DNA from: Marinithermus hydrothermalis DSM 14884
Lineage (GTDB): Bacteria; Deinococcota; Deinococci; Deinococcales; Marinithermaceae
NCBI RefSeq assembly: GCF_000195335.1
Contig: NC_015387.1
Location: forward strand, 1,856,001 to 1,920,000
DNA length: 64,000 bases
Direction: 5' to 3'
Shown here: positions 1-8,734 of the stretch, piece by piece
Numbering within the stretch: position 1 is the first letter of the stretch
Layout: each line of letters starts with the position of its first letter
The notes under the pieces: model-generated
Told to the model about the DNA's origin: nothing
Seen by the model: the letters and a program-made list of their open reading frames with translations, nothing else
Database searches by the model: none
Position numbers and translations under genes: made by a program

Positions 1-418
1 CCACAGAGTGGCGCTCCGTCCCCGACAAGTCCCCGTACACCTCGTCCGTCGAAACCTGCAAAAACCGCTTCACCCCGGCGCGCCGGGCCTCCTCCAAAAG
101 CACCAGCGTCCCCTCCACGTTCGTCTTCACAAACGGCCGCGGATCGAGCAGGGACCGGTCCACGTGGCTCTCCGCCGCGAAGTTCACCACCGCGTCCGCC
201 CCCGCCATCGCCCGCCGCGCGTCCTCCGGGTTCGCGATATCCCCCTGGATAAAGGTGATCCGGTCCATCACGCCTTCCAGGTTCTCCAGGTTCCCCGCGT
301 ACGTGAGCTTGTCCAGCACCACCACCTCCCACTCCGGGTGGTGCGCTAGCGCGTACCGCACGTAGTTCGACCCGATGAACCCCGCCCCGCCGGTGATCAG
401 CACCCGCTTGAAGGTCAT
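1..418 (-). CDS. rfbB: dTDP-glucose 4,6-dehydratase, N-terminal part (cut by window edge)
   Basis: Short-chain dehydrogenase of dTDP-rhamnose synthesis, converting dTDP-glucose to dTDP-4-keto-6-deoxyglucose with NAD+. The translation begins MTFKRVLITGGAGFIGSNYV, the glycine-rich Rossmann motif of the family. It continues with the diagnostic NFAAESHVDRS stretch and the STDEVYG motif, which carries catalytic Thr-Asp-Glu, just before the window edge. Only about 139 residues of an expected 330-350 are present; the gene runs off the left end. Its ATG overlaps the stop of the upstream epimerase gene (ATGA), so the two are probably translationally coupled in one rfb operon with rfbA. Confidence 0.93.
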   Translation of the reverse strand, partial: MTFKRVLITGGAGFIGSNYVRYALAHHPEWEVVVLDKLTYAGNLENLEGVMDRITFIQGDIANPEDARRAMAGADAVVNFAAESHVDRSLLDPRPFVKTNVEGTLVLLEEARRAGVKRFLQVSTDEVYGDLSGTERHSV

Positions 419-963
419 CCCCGGTCCTCCTCCCAAAGCTCAGCCCCAAAAAAGTCCCACGGCAGCCGCCCCTCGTTCGGGTCCTCGGGGTTAAACTGGT
501 TGTTCATCGCGTACAACAGCACCGCCCCCTCCGGCCCCGCCCTATACCCGTGCGCCACCCCGCTCGGGATGTAGAGCAGCCCCGGCTCCTCGCCCGAAAG
601 AACATAGCGACGCCGCACACCTCGCGTCGACGACCCTTCACGCACGTCCACCAGCCACACAAGAAGGGTCCCCTCCACCACGCACCACACCTCATCCTGG
701 ACCTCCTTGGGGTGCACGTGAAACGCGTTGATCCGCCCCGGCGCCGCCCACGAAACCGAAACCTGCCGCACCTCAAAGGGAGTATCGAACCCCTCCACCT
801 TACCCCCCGTCAACCGCAGGTACTCCATAAACGCCCCCTCCAGCGCCCGGTGCTTCCGTAACGGCGTAAACCGCACCCCCGCAATCTCCGGCGGGGCGTC
901 GTAACGCTGGAAGGAAAGGGCCGCGCGTGCCTCCGGCGTGAGGGGAATCTTGAGCGCTTTCAT
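415..963 (-). CDS. dTDP-4-dehydrorhamnose 3,5-epimerase-like cupin protein
   Basis: A 182-residue RmlC-type cupin. Around residues 80-150 it has the typical RINAFHVHPKEVQDEVWCVV and YIPSGVAHGYRA segments, matching the substrate-binding and His/Asp catalytic region of dTDP-sugar 3,5-epimerases. Length fits RfbC (about 180). Known role of the family: epimerise dTDP-4-keto-6-deoxyglucose at C3 and C5 on the way to dTDP-rhamnose. It sits between rfbA and rfbB and overlaps rfbB by 4 nt. The family also contains single-position epimerases and isomerases, and the His motif is not the textbook wording, so the exact sugar product is uncertain. Confidence 0.8.
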   Translation of the reverse strand: MKALKIPLTPEARAALSFQRYDAPPEIAGVRFTPLRKHRALEGAFMEYLRLTGGKVEGFDTPFEVRQVSVSWAAPGRINAFHVHPKEVQDEVWCVVEGTLLVWLVDVREGSSTRGVRRRYVLSGEEPGLLYIPSGVAHGYRAGPEGAVLLYAMNNQFNPEDPNEGRLPWDFFGAELWEEDRG

Positions 964-974
964 CCGGCTTCCTC

Positions 975-2054
975 CTATAACCGCACCCGGCTCCGGTCCC
1001 CGAGCACCAGCTGGAGCGTGTGCCGCCGGGGGCTGTTCTCCCCCCCCGTCACCGTCACCCCCTGCCCCAAAACCGACGCGTCCAGCCGGTACGGCAGGTC
1101 CACCACCTCCGCCCGATCGAGCAGGATCGAGTACTCCACCTCGCTGCGGATCACCCGGGCCGCCCGCCCCACCGAGGTGTACGGCCCCAGGTAACTCCCC
1201 TCGATCACCGCCCCCTCGGCCACGTGCGCCGGACCCCGGATCACCGAACGCACCACCCGCGCGCCTTCTTCCACCACCACCTCGCCCACAATCTCGGCCT
1301 CCACCACCTCACCCGCAATCCGCCGCTGGATCTGCGAAAGCGCCAGCCGGTTCGCGTCCAGCAGGTCCTCCGGCTTCCCCGTGTCCTTCCACCACCCCCG
1401 CACCTGGTGGGCCACGACCCTAAAGCCCCGGTCGATCAGCCCCTGGATCGCCTCCGTGATCTCGTACTCCCCCCGCCACGACGGCTTAAGGGTCTTTATC
1501 ACCTCGTGAATCTCCGGGCCGAAGAGGTACACCCCCACCAGCGCCAGGTTCGAGGGGGGTTCTTTAGGCTTTTCCACCAGCCGCACCACCCGCCCCGCCG
1601 CGTCCAGCACCGCCACCCCGAACTGCCGCGGGTCCTCCACCTCGGTCAGGAGAATCACGTGCTCCGCCTCCCCCCGCCGGTACGCCTCCACCAGGTGCCG
1701 GATCCCCCCCGAGAGCAGGTTGTCCCCCAGGTACATCACGAACGGCGCCTCCCCGAGAAACCCCCGCGCGGTCCTCACCGCGTGCGCCAGGCCCAGGGGT
1801 TGATCCTGCACGATGAACGTGAACCGCGCCCCCCACCGCGACCCGTCCCCCAGCGCCGCCCGCACCTCCTCGCCCGTCTCCGGGCTGATCACCACCCCGA
1901 TCTCCGTGATCCCCGCCTCAACCAAATCCTCCACCACATAAAACAGGTTCGGTTTGTTCGCAATCGGCACCAGCTGCTTCGCCCGCGTAAACGTCAGCGG
2001 CCGCAACCGCGTCCCCTTACCACCTGAAAGAATGAGTCCTTTCAACGCGTTCAC
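975..2054 (-). CDS. rfbA: Glucose-1-phosphate thymidylyltransferase, long form
   Basis: Nucleotidyltransferase activating glucose-1-phosphate with dTTP, the first step of dTDP-sugar synthesis. The N-terminus LKGLILSGGKGTRLRPLTF is the nucleotide-binding signature. The C-terminal ~110 residues form a left-handed beta-helix-type repeat (VEAEIVGEVVVEEGARVVRS), typical of the 350-360 residue long form. The start is set at GTG 2054 because a GAGGTGG ribosome-binding site lies directly before it and homology begins there; an upstream ATG at 2114 would add 20 Arg/Lys-rich residues. It is first in the rfb operon, with 11 nt to the epimerase gene. Confidence 0.9.
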   Translation of the reverse strand: MNALKGLILSGGKGTRLRPLTFTRAKQLVPIANKPNLFYVVEDLVEAGITEIGVVISPETGEEVRAALGDGSRWGARFTFIVQDQPLGLAHAVRTARGFLGEAPFVMYLGDNLLSGGIRHLVEAYRRGEAEHVILLTEVEDPRQFGVAVLDAAGRVVRLVEKPKEPPSNLALVGVYLFGPEIHEVIKTLKPSWRGEYEITEAIQGLIDRGFRVVAHQVRGWWKDTGKPEDLLDANRLALSQIQRRIAGEVVEAEIVGEVVVEEGARVVRSVIRGPAHVAEGAVIEGSYLGPYTSVGRAARVIRSEVEYSILLDRAEVVDLPYRLDASVLGQGVTVTGGENSPRRHTLQLVLGDRSRVRL

Positions 2055-2207
2055 CGCACCACCTCGTCCCTCGCGGAAGCCTCGTGCCCGCGCCTTCTTA
2101 TTGTGCCGCACCACCCGGCCCGAAAACGGCCATAGCGCACCCGCGTTCCCGAACCGGGGCGAAGCGACACACCCGCACGCCGCTTTGTAGTAGATTACCA
2201 GTCAGGT
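2055..2207. promoter_or_regulatory. Divergent intergenic region rfbA / odhA
   Basis: A 153-bp gap holding the outward-facing starts of the rfb and odh operons. On the plus strand a -10-like TAGATT at 2191-2196 lies 11 nt before the odhA ATG, implying a leader of only a few bases. I could not identify a convincing -35 box on either strand. Confidence 0.4.
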
Positions 2208-5000
2208 ATGGCGCGAGCGAGAGACGCACAACAGTGGCCCGAAACCCCCAACCTCCTCTACATAGAAGAACTGTACACCACCTACCAGAAGGACCCCACC
2301 GCGGTGCCGCCCGAGTGGCGGCAATACTTTGACGCCCTCGAGCACGACCTCGCCCGCCCCGTCCCCGCTCCCCCACCCCGGCCCGCGGCGCAGCCCGCGC
2401 CCCGACCGGCCGCGGCCGCGCCGAGCCCGGCCGCGATGGAGGCCGCGGGGTTCCAGGAGCGGGTGGACGAGCTCGTGGAAGCGTACCGCGAGCTGGGGCA
2501 CCTGGCGGCCCAGCTGGACCCGCTCGGCAGCCGCCGGCCCGAGCCGGCCGAGCTCGACCCCGCGTACTACGGGTTCACCGAGGCGGACCTGGCCCGCCCG
2601 GTCCCCGAGGGGATCGTGCCGGGCGTGCAGCTCCGGACGCTCGGGGAGCTGGTCGCGCACCTGCGCGAGACGTACTGCCGCACGATCGGCGTGGAGTTCA
2701 TGCACATCGACGACTCCGCGGCGCGCAACTGGCTCATCGAGCGCATGGAGTCCACCGCGAACCGCACCCCCCTCGACGCCGAGACCCGCAAGCGGATCCT
2801 CGCGCGCCTCACGGAAGCCGCGGTCTTCGAGGAGTTCGTCCAGAAGAAGTACCTGGGCGCGAAGACCTTCTCCCTCGAGGGGTCCGAGACCCTGATCCCC
2901 TTGATCGACCTCGCGATCGAGCACGCGGCGGAGCGCGGCGTGGTGGAGATCGTGATGGCCATGGCGCACCGCGGGCGGCTCAACGTGCTCGCGAACATCT
3001 TCAAGAAGCCCGCGCGGGACATCTTCCTCGAGTTCGAGGAGGTCTTCCCCGAGGACTACCGGGGGGACGTGAAGTACCACCTGGGGTACTCGAGCGACCA
3101 CACCACCCGCACCGGGAAGCCGGTGCACCTCTCGCTGTGCTTCAACCCGAGCCACCTGGAGTACATCAACACCGTGGCCCTGGGGCGCACGCGCGCTAAG
3201 CAGGACCGGTTCGGGGACGCGGCGCGCACGCGCGGCATGGCGCTCATCGTGCACGGCGACGCGGCGTTCGCGGGCGAGGGGATCGTGCAGGAGACCCTGA
3301 ACCTCTCGCGCCTCCCCGCGTACGAGGTGGGTGGGACGCTGCACGTGATCGTGAACAACCAGGTGGGGTTCACCACCAGCCCGGAGGAGGGGCGCTCCAC
3401 CCTGTACGCCACGGACGTGGCGAAGATGCTGCAGGTCCCGATCTTCCACGTGAACGGCGAGGATCCTGAGGCCGTCGCGCACGTGGTCGCGCTGGCCCTG
3501 GAGTTCCGCAAGACCTTCCACCGGGACGTGGTGATCGACCTGTACGCCTTCCGCCGCCGGGGGCACAACGAGGCGGACGAGCCTTCCTTCACGCAGCCCC
3601 TCATGTACAAGGCCATCGCGCGGCACGAGCCCCTGTACAAGCGCTACCGCGCGCAGCTGGTGCAGGAAGGCGTGATCCGCGAGGCGGAGGCCGAGGCCAT
3701 CGCGCGCGCCTACCGCGAGCACCTGGAGGCGGAGCTCGAGGCGGCCAAGCGCGAGCCCACCCCGCCGAAGCCCGTGGGGCTGGGCGGGATCTGGAACGGG
3801 TACGTGGGCGGCCTGGAGAAGGACGTGCCGGACGTGGATACCGGCGTGAAGAAACGCCGGTTGGTCGAGGTGCTGGAGGGGATCACCCGGGTCCCCCAAG
3901 GGTTCCACCTGCACCCCAAGCTCAAGCGGTTCATGAAGCAGCGCGAGGAGATGGCCCAGGAGAAACGCCCCGTGGATTGGGCGACCGCCGAGGCTCTCGC
4001 GTTCGGCACGCTCGTGACCGAAGGGTACCGGGTGCGCATGAGCGGCCAGGACTCGCGGCGCGGCACCTTCAGCCAGCGGCACGCAGCCCTATATGATTAC
4101 GAGACGGGCGAGCCGTACATCCCGCTCGCGAACCTCGCGCCGGACCAGGCGCCGTTCGAGATCTACAACAGCCCCCTTTCCGAAGCGGGGGTGCTGGGCT
4201 TTGAGTACGGGTACAGCCTGGACACCCCGGACGGCCTGGTGCTGTGGGAGGCGCAGTTCGGGGACTTCGTGAACGTCGCGCAGGTGATCATCGACCAGTT
4301 CATCGCTTCAGCCGAGGCCAAGTGGAACCGGCTCTCGGGCCTGGTGATGCTGCTGCCGCACGGCCTGGAGGGGCAGGGGCCGGAGCACTCGAGCGCGCGC
4401 CTGGAGCGGTTTTTGATGCTCGCCGCGGCGGACAACATCCAGGTCACCTACCCCACCACGCCCGCGCAGTACTTCCACCTCCTGCGGCGCCAGGTGCTGC
4501 GCCCGTGGCGGAAGCCCCTCGTGGTCCTCACGCCCAAGAGCCTCCTGCGGCACCCGGAGGCGACGAGCCCCCTCGAGGCCTTCACCCAGGGGCGGTTCCG
4601 CCGCGTGATCCCGGACGCCGCCGCGAACCCCGAGAAGGTCAAGAAGATCCTGCTCGTCTCGGGCAAGCTCTACTACGAGCTCGAGGCCAAGCGCCGCGCC
4701 GAGGGGATCGAGCACGTGGCGATCGTGCGCCTCGAGCAGCTCTACCCCTTCCCCGAGGCGGAGCTCGAGGCGGCCCTCGCGCCCTACAAGGACGGCACGC
4801 CGGTGGTGTGGGTGCAGGAGGAGCCGGTGAACATGGGGGCGTGGCCGTACCTGCGGATGCGGTTCTGCCAGGAGATCTTGGGGCGGTTCCCGCTCTCGGG
4901 CGTGAGCCGTCCGGAGTCCGCATCGCCCGCGACCGGCTCGAGCCGCATCCATAAGCTCGAGCAGGAGCGGTTGTTGACCGAGGCCCTGAAGGCGGAGTAA
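2208..5000 (+). CDS. odhA: 2-oxoglutarate dehydrogenase E1 component
   Basis: Thiamine-diphosphate-dependent decarboxylase of the TCA-cycle 2-oxoglutarate dehydrogenase complex. At 930 residues it has the full length of bacterial SucA/OdhA. The N-terminus carries the short E2-docking segment (LYIEELYTTYQ, PPEWRQYFDAL). The ThDP/Mg site is visible around residue 350 (HGDAAFAGEGIVQET, IVNNQVGFTT), and the transketolase pyrimidine and C-terminal domains follow (GQDSRRGTFSQRHA near 610, WEAQFGDFVNVAQ near 680). Followed by sucB after 23 nt with a TTGGAGGA ribosome-binding site, so E1 and E2 are co-expressed. Confidence 0.97.
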   Translation: MARARDAQQWPETPNLLYIEELYTTYQKDPTAVPPEWRQYFDALEHDLARPVPAPPPRPAAQPAPRPAAAAPSPAAMEAAGFQERVDELVEAYRELGHLAAQLDPLGSRRPEPAELDPAYYGFTEADLARPVPEGIVPGVQLRTLGELVAHLRETYCRTIGVEFMHIDDSAARNWLIERMESTANRTPLDAETRKRILARLTEAAVFEEFVQKKYLGAKTFSLEGSETLIPLIDLAIEHAAERGVVEIVMAMAHRGRLNVLANIFKKPARDIFLEFEEVFPEDYRGDVKYHLGYSSDHTTRTGKPVHLSLCFNPSHLEYINTVALGRTRAKQDRFGDAARTRGMALIVHGDAAFAGEGIVQETLNLSRLPAYEVGGTLHVIVNNQVGFTTSPEEGRSTLYATDVAKMLQVPIFHVNGEDPEAVAHVVALALEFRKTFHRDVVIDLYAFRRRGHNEADEPSFTQPLMYKAIARHEPLYKRYRAQLVQEGVIREAEAEAIARAYREHLEAELEAAKREPTPPKPVGLGGIWNGYVGGLEKDVPDVDTGVKKRRLVEVLEGITRVPQGFHLHPKLKRFMKQREEMAQEKRPVDWATAEALAFGTLVTEGYRVRMSGQDSRRGTFSQRHAALYDYETGEPYIPLANLAPDQAPFEIYNSPLSEAGVLGFEYGYSLDTPDGLVLWEAQFGDFVNVAQVIIDQFIASAEAKWNRLSGLVMLLPHGLEGQGPEHSSARLERFLMLAAADNIQVTYPTTPAQYFHLLRRQVLRPWRKPLVVLTPKSLLRHPEATSPLEAFTQGRFRRVIPDAAANPEKVKKILLVSGKLYYELEAKRRAEGIEHVAIVRLEQLYPFPEAELEAALAPYKDGTPVVWVQEEPVNMGAWPYLRMRFCQEILGRFPLSGVSRPESASPATGSSRIHKLEQERLLTEALKAE

Positions 5001-5023
5001 AACGAGTCGTTGGAGGATTTGGG

Positions 5024-6292
5024 ATGGCTATCGAGATCCGGGTACCCGAAGCGGGTGAGTCGATCGTTGAGGTCGAGGTCGGCGAGTGGTTGAAGGCCGA
5101 GGGCGAGCGGGTGGAGAAGGACGAGCCGATCGTGGAGCTCGTCACGGACAAGGCCACGATGGAGCTGCCGGCTCCGGCCGCGGGGGTGCTGGGCAAGGTG
5201 CTCAAGCCCAGCGGCGCGCTGGTCAAGGTGGGCGAGGTGATCGCGTACCTGGAGACCGAGGGGGCGGCCGCGGCCCCGAAGGCGCCCGTTCAGGAGCCGG
5301 CCGCCGCGCAGCCGCAACCGGAGGCCGCGCGGGAGGAGGTGCCCGTCGCGCCGGCGGCGCGCCGCTTGATGGCCGAGCACGGCCTTTCGCCGCGGGACGT
5401 TAAGGGGAGCGGGCCTGGCGGGCGCATCCTGAAGGAGGACGTGCTGCGCGCCATCGAGGCGAAGAAGGCCCGGCCTTCGGCCCCTGAGCCGGCCCCGGCG
5501 CCCGCGCCGACCCCCCAGCCGGCCCCCGCGCCGCGCCAAGCCCCGCCCCCACCGCCCGCCCCGGCGGCCCCCGCGGGGTACGACGCGCCTTGGCGGTACG
5601 AGGAGGCCGTGCCGATGAGCCCGCTCCGCCGCCGCATCGCGCAGCGCCTCGTGGAGGCCCAGCAGACCATGGCGATGCTCACGACCTTCAACGAGGCGGA
5701 CATGTCCGCGGTGCTGGCGCTCAGGCGCGAGCTCGGGGAGCGCTTCAAGGAGAAGTACGGCGTGAAGCTCGGGATCATGAGCTTCTTCGTGAAGGCCGTG
5801 ATCCAGGCGCTCAAGGAGATCCCCGAGCTGAACGCGGAGATCCGCGACAACCACATCATCTACAAGCGCTACTACGATATCGGCATCGCGATCGGCGTGG
5901 GGGAGGCGCTCGTGGTGCCGGTATTGCGGGACGCGGACCGCATGAGCTTCGCGGACATCGAGCGAGCGATCGCGGACTTCGCGGAGCGCGCGCGGGCGAA
6001 GAAGCTCCGCCCGGAGGAGTTGCAGGGCGGCACCTTCTCCATCACGAACGGCGGGGTGTTCGGCTCGCTGAACTCCACCCCGATCATCAATCCCCCGCAG
6101 GTGGGGATCCTGGGCATGCACGCGATCCAGGAGCGGCCGGTCGGCCGGAACGGGGAGATCGTGCTGCGCCCCATGATGAACCTCGCGCTCTCCTACGACC
6201 ACCGCATCGTGGACGGCCGCGAGGCGGTCACCTTCCTGCGGCGCGTGAAGGAGTGCATCGAGAACCCGGCGCGTCTCCTCATCGAGGTGTAA
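5024..6292 (+). CDS. sucB: 2-oxoglutarate dehydrogenase E2, dihydrolipoamide succinyltransferase
   Basis: Core acyltransferase of the 2-oxoglutarate dehydrogenase complex. Residues 1-77 are a single lipoyl domain with the lipoylated lysine K43 in TDKATM. Residues 108-145 are the E1/E3-binding peripheral domain (AARRLMAEHGLSPRDVKGSG). An Ala-Pro-rich flexible linker spans about 150-185, and the catalytic domain runs from 195 to 422 with the active-site histidine in SYDHRIVDG (about H393). Length (422) is normal. A strong hairpin plus T-rich stretch lies between this gene and lpdA. Confidence 0.96.
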   Translation: MAIEIRVPEAGESIVEVEVGEWLKAEGERVEKDEPIVELVTDKATMELPAPAAGVLGKVLKPSGALVKVGEVIAYLETEGAAAAPKAPVQEPAAAQPQPEAAREEVPVAPAARRLMAEHGLSPRDVKGSGPGGRILKEDVLRAIEAKKARPSAPEPAPAPAPTPQPAPAPRQAPPPPPAPAAPAGYDAPWRYEEAVPMSPLRRRIAQRLVEAQQTMAMLTTFNEADMSAVLALRRELGERFKEKYGVKLGIMSFFVKAVIQALKEIPELNAEIRDNHIIYKRYYDIGIAIGVGEALVVPVLRDADRMSFADIERAIADFAERARAKKLRPEELQGGTFSITNGGVFGSLNSTPIINPPQVGILGMHAIQERPVGRNGEIVLRPMMNLALSYDHRIVDGREAVTFLRRVKECIENPARLLIEV

Positions 6293-6305
6293 CCCGAGCG
6301 TGCAC

Positions 6306-6349
6306 GCGGGGCCCGGACGGGGCCCCGCGGTCCTTGTTTTAGGGTTTTA
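6306..6349 (+). terminator. Hairpin terminator or attenuator between sucB and lpdA
   Basis: A GCGGGGCCC arm at 6306-6314 pairs with GGGCCCCGC at 6320-6328 (9 bp, 5-nt loop) and is followed by a T-rich run (TCCTTGTTTTAGGGTTTT). It looks like an intrinsic terminator, so lpdA may be only partly co-transcribed with odhA-sucB. A TTTTAGAT stretch just downstream could serve as a separate lpdA -10. Confidence 0.6.
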
Positions 6350-6363
6350 GATAGGGGGTACGT

Positions 6364-7749
6364 ATGAAACGACACGATCTGGTCATCATCGGTGGCGGCC
6401 CCGGCGGGTACGTGGCCGCGATCCGCGCGGCGCAACTGGGGTTCGACGTGGCGGTCGTGGACGAGAACGACCGCCTGGGCGGCACCTGCCTGCGCGTGGG
6501 GTGCATCCCCTCCAAGGCGCTTTTGGAAGCGAGTTACCGGTACTACGAGGCCAAACACCACCTCAAAGCCTTCGGCGTCAAGCCCGGCCGCGTCACCCTG
6601 GACCTCGCGGCCATGATGAAGCACAAGGACGCGGTGGTCGAGGCCAACACCGCCGGGATCGCGTACCTGTTCAAGAAGAACAAGATCACCTGGTACCAGG
6701 GCCGGGGCCGCCTCCTCGAGCCGGGCCGCCTCGAGGTCCAGGGCCCCGAGGGCACCGAGACCCTCGCCGCGGACGATATCGTGATCGCTACCGGCTCGGT
6801 CCCCGCCCGCCTCAAGGGCGTCGAGTACGACGGGGAGGTGATCGGGACCAGCACCGAGGCCCTCGCGTACGAGAAGGTTCCGGAGCACCTCGTGGTGATC
6901 GGCGCGGGGTACATCGGCCTCGAGCTCGGCTCGGTCTGGGCGCGGCTCGGCGCGCGGGTCACGGTCCTGGAGTACCTGGACCGCGTGCTGCCCGGGATGG
7001 ACAGCGAGCTCGGCCGGAAGGCCCAGCGCCTGTTTGAGAAGCAGGGTCTGGAGTTCCGGCTGGGCACGAAGGTGCTGGGCGCGCGGGTGGAGAAGGGCCG
7101 GGCCGTGGTGGAGGTCGAGGGGGCGGACCCCATCACCGCGGACCGGGTGCTGGTCGCGGTGGGCCGCGCCCCGAACACCCAGGGCCTGGGGCTGGAGGCG
7201 GTCGGCGTCGAGACGGACGCGCGCGGCTTTGTCGTGGTGGACGAGCACTTCCAGACGAGCGTGCCCGGCATCCACGCGATCGGGGACGTGATCGGCGGGG
7301 CGATGCTCGCGCACAAGGCCTCGGCCGAGGGCGTCGCGCTCGTGGAGTACCTCGCGAACGGGTACGGCGCGGTGAACTACGACGTGATCCCCGCCGCGGT
7401 CTTCACCCACCCGGAGATCGCCTCGGTGGGCCAGACGGAGGACGCGCTCAAGGAAGCCGGGGTGCCGTACACCAAGGGCGTCTTCCCCTTCCAGGCCTCG
7501 GGCCGCGCCCGCGCGATGAACGACACCGAAGGGTTCGTGAAGATCCTGGCGCACAAGGAGACCGACCGCATCCTGGGCGTGCACGCGATGGGGCCGGCGG
7601 CCGGCGAGCTGATCCACGAGGCGGCGGTCGCGATGGAGTTCGGCGCGTCCGCGGAGGACCTCGCGCGCATCATTCACGTGCACCCCACGCTCTCCGAGGC
7701 CGTCAAGGAAGCCGCGGAGGTCGCGGGGGGCCACCCGATCCACATCTAA
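6364..7749 (+). CDS. lpdA: Dihydrolipoamide dehydrogenase (E3)
   Basis: FAD-dependent disulfide oxidoreductase that reoxidises lipoyl groups with NAD+. The FAD Rossmann motif is at residues 5-20 (LVIIGGGPGGYVAAI). The redox-active cysteines are C42 and C47 in GGTCLRVGCIPSK, and a second NAD-binding fold (VVIGAGYIGLELGSV) lies near 178. The C-terminal His-Glu dyad is visible in HVHPTLSEAVKEA (about H440/E445). The 461-residue length is standard. It lies 71 nt after sucB, with a hairpin in between, and is preceded by AGGGGG as ribosome-binding site. Confidence 0.97.
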   Translation: MKRHDLVIIGGGPGGYVAAIRAAQLGFDVAVVDENDRLGGTCLRVGCIPSKALLEASYRYYEAKHHLKAFGVKPGRVTLDLAAMMKHKDAVVEANTAGIAYLFKKNKITWYQGRGRLLEPGRLEVQGPEGTETLAADDIVIATGSVPARLKGVEYDGEVIGTSTEALAYEKVPEHLVVIGAGYIGLELGSVWARLGARVTVLEYLDRVLPGMDSELGRKAQRLFEKQGLEFRLGTKVLGARVEKGRAVVEVEGADPITADRVLVAVGRAPNTQGLGLEAVGVETDARGFVVVDEHFQTSVPGIHAIGDVIGGAMLAHKASAEGVALVEYLANGYGAVNYDVIPAAVFTHPEIASVGQTEDALKEAGVPYTKGVFPFQASGRARAMNDTEGFVKILAHKETDRILGVHAMGPAAGELIHEAAVAMEFGASAEDLARIIHVHPTLSEAVKEAAEVAGGHPIHI

Positions 7750-7770
7750 TCCCAGCCCGACTGGGCACCG

Positions 7771-7797
7771 CCGCGCCCCTTGGGGGCGCGGTTGGGT
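7771..7797 (+). terminator. Terminator hairpin after lpdA (possibly bidirectional)
   Basis: CCGCGCCCC at 7771-7779 pairs perfectly with GGGGCGCGG at 7783-7791 around a 3-nt loop, followed by TTGGGTTT. It lies between the convergent lpdA and fmt stop codons, so it can end transcription from both sides. Confidence 0.65.
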
Positions 7798-8733
7798 TTA
7801 CTCGAGCCGCGCCCCAACCCGCAGGCCGTACCCGCGCGCCCAGTCGGCCGCGGGCATGCGGCGCTTGCCTTCGGGCTGCACCTCCACGAGGCGCACCGCG
7901 CCCTCCCCCACCGCGACGCGCACCCCCTCGGGCTCCACCGCCAGGACCTCCCCCGGCGCGCCCTGGCCTTCCGCGGGGAAGAGGGCGTGCACCTTGACGC
8001 GCACGCGGCCGCCCCCGTCCCGGGCGTGCATGAACCACGAGCCCGGCCACGGCTGCACCCCACGGTGCCGGTCGTAGACCGCCCGGGCGGGGTCCGTCCA
8101 GCGGATCCGGCCGTCCTCCTTGGTGAGGAGGGGCGCGTACGTGCCGTCCGCGGGTTGTGGGCGGGGCTCGAGGTCCTCGAGGCGCTCCAGGGCCTCCAGG
8201 AGGAGCTGAATGCCCTTGTCCCGGAGGCGCTCGGCGAGCTCCAGGGCGGTCTCGTCCGGGTGGATCGGGGTGCGCCACTGGAGGAGGATCGGGCCGGTGT
8301 CGAGCCCCGCGTCGGTCCGCATGATCGTCACGCCGGTCTCGCGCTCCCCGCGGATCAAGGCCCACTGCACGGGCGCCGCGCCGCGGTACTTGGGGAGGAG
8401 GGAGGGGTGCAGGTTCAAAAACCCGTGGCGGGGCACCTCGAGCAGCTCGGGGGGCAGGAGCTTCCCGTACGCCGCGGTGACCGCGGCGTCCAGGCCCAGG
8501 GTCTTGAAGCGCTCCAGGAAGGCCGCGTTGCCCTTTAAGCGCGCGGGTTTCTCCACGGGGAGGCCGAGCCGCGCCGCGGCCTCGGCGACCGGGGCGGGCG
8601 TGAGGGCCAGGCCGCGCCCGGCGGGCTTGTCCGGCTGGGTGACGACCAGGACGACCTCGTGGTGCGCGGCGAGGGCCTCGAGGACCGGCACGGCCCAGGC
8701 GGGGGAGCCGAAGAAGGCCAGGCGGCGGCGCAC
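7798..8733 (-). CDS. fmt: Methionyl-tRNA formyltransferase
   Basis: Formylates initiator Met-tRNA using 10-formyl-tetrahydrofolate. The N-terminal formyltransferase fold is clear (FFGSPAWAVPVLEALAAHH, VVTQPDKPAGRGL). The catalytic Asn/His segment is NLHPSLLPKYRGAAP near residue 110, and the C-terminal domain binds tRNA. Length (311) is typical. It starts with GTG at 8733, two bases after the def stop codon. Pairing with peptide deformylase is the usual arrangement: one enzyme adds the formyl group and the other removes it. Confidence 0.96.
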   Translation of the reverse strand: MRRRLAFFGSPAWAVPVLEALAAHHEVVLVVTQPDKPAGRGLALTPAPVAEAAARLGLPVEKPARLKGNAAFLERFKTLGLDAAVTAAYGKLLPPELLEVPRHGFLNLHPSLLPKYRGAAPVQWALIRGERETGVTIMRTDAGLDTGPILLQWRTPIHPDETALELAERLRDKGIQLLLEALERLEDLEPRPQPADGTYAPLLTKEDGRIRWTDPARAVYDRHRGVQPWPGSWFMHARDGGGRVRVKVHALFPAEGQGAPGEVLAVEPEGVRVAVGEGAVRLVEVQPEGKRRMPAADWARGYGLRVGARLE

Positions 8734-8734
8734 G

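Noticed and set aside
2202-4082. 626-aa minus-strand ORF opposite odhA
   Set aside because: Same high-GC shadow effect; odhA on the other strand has full motif support.
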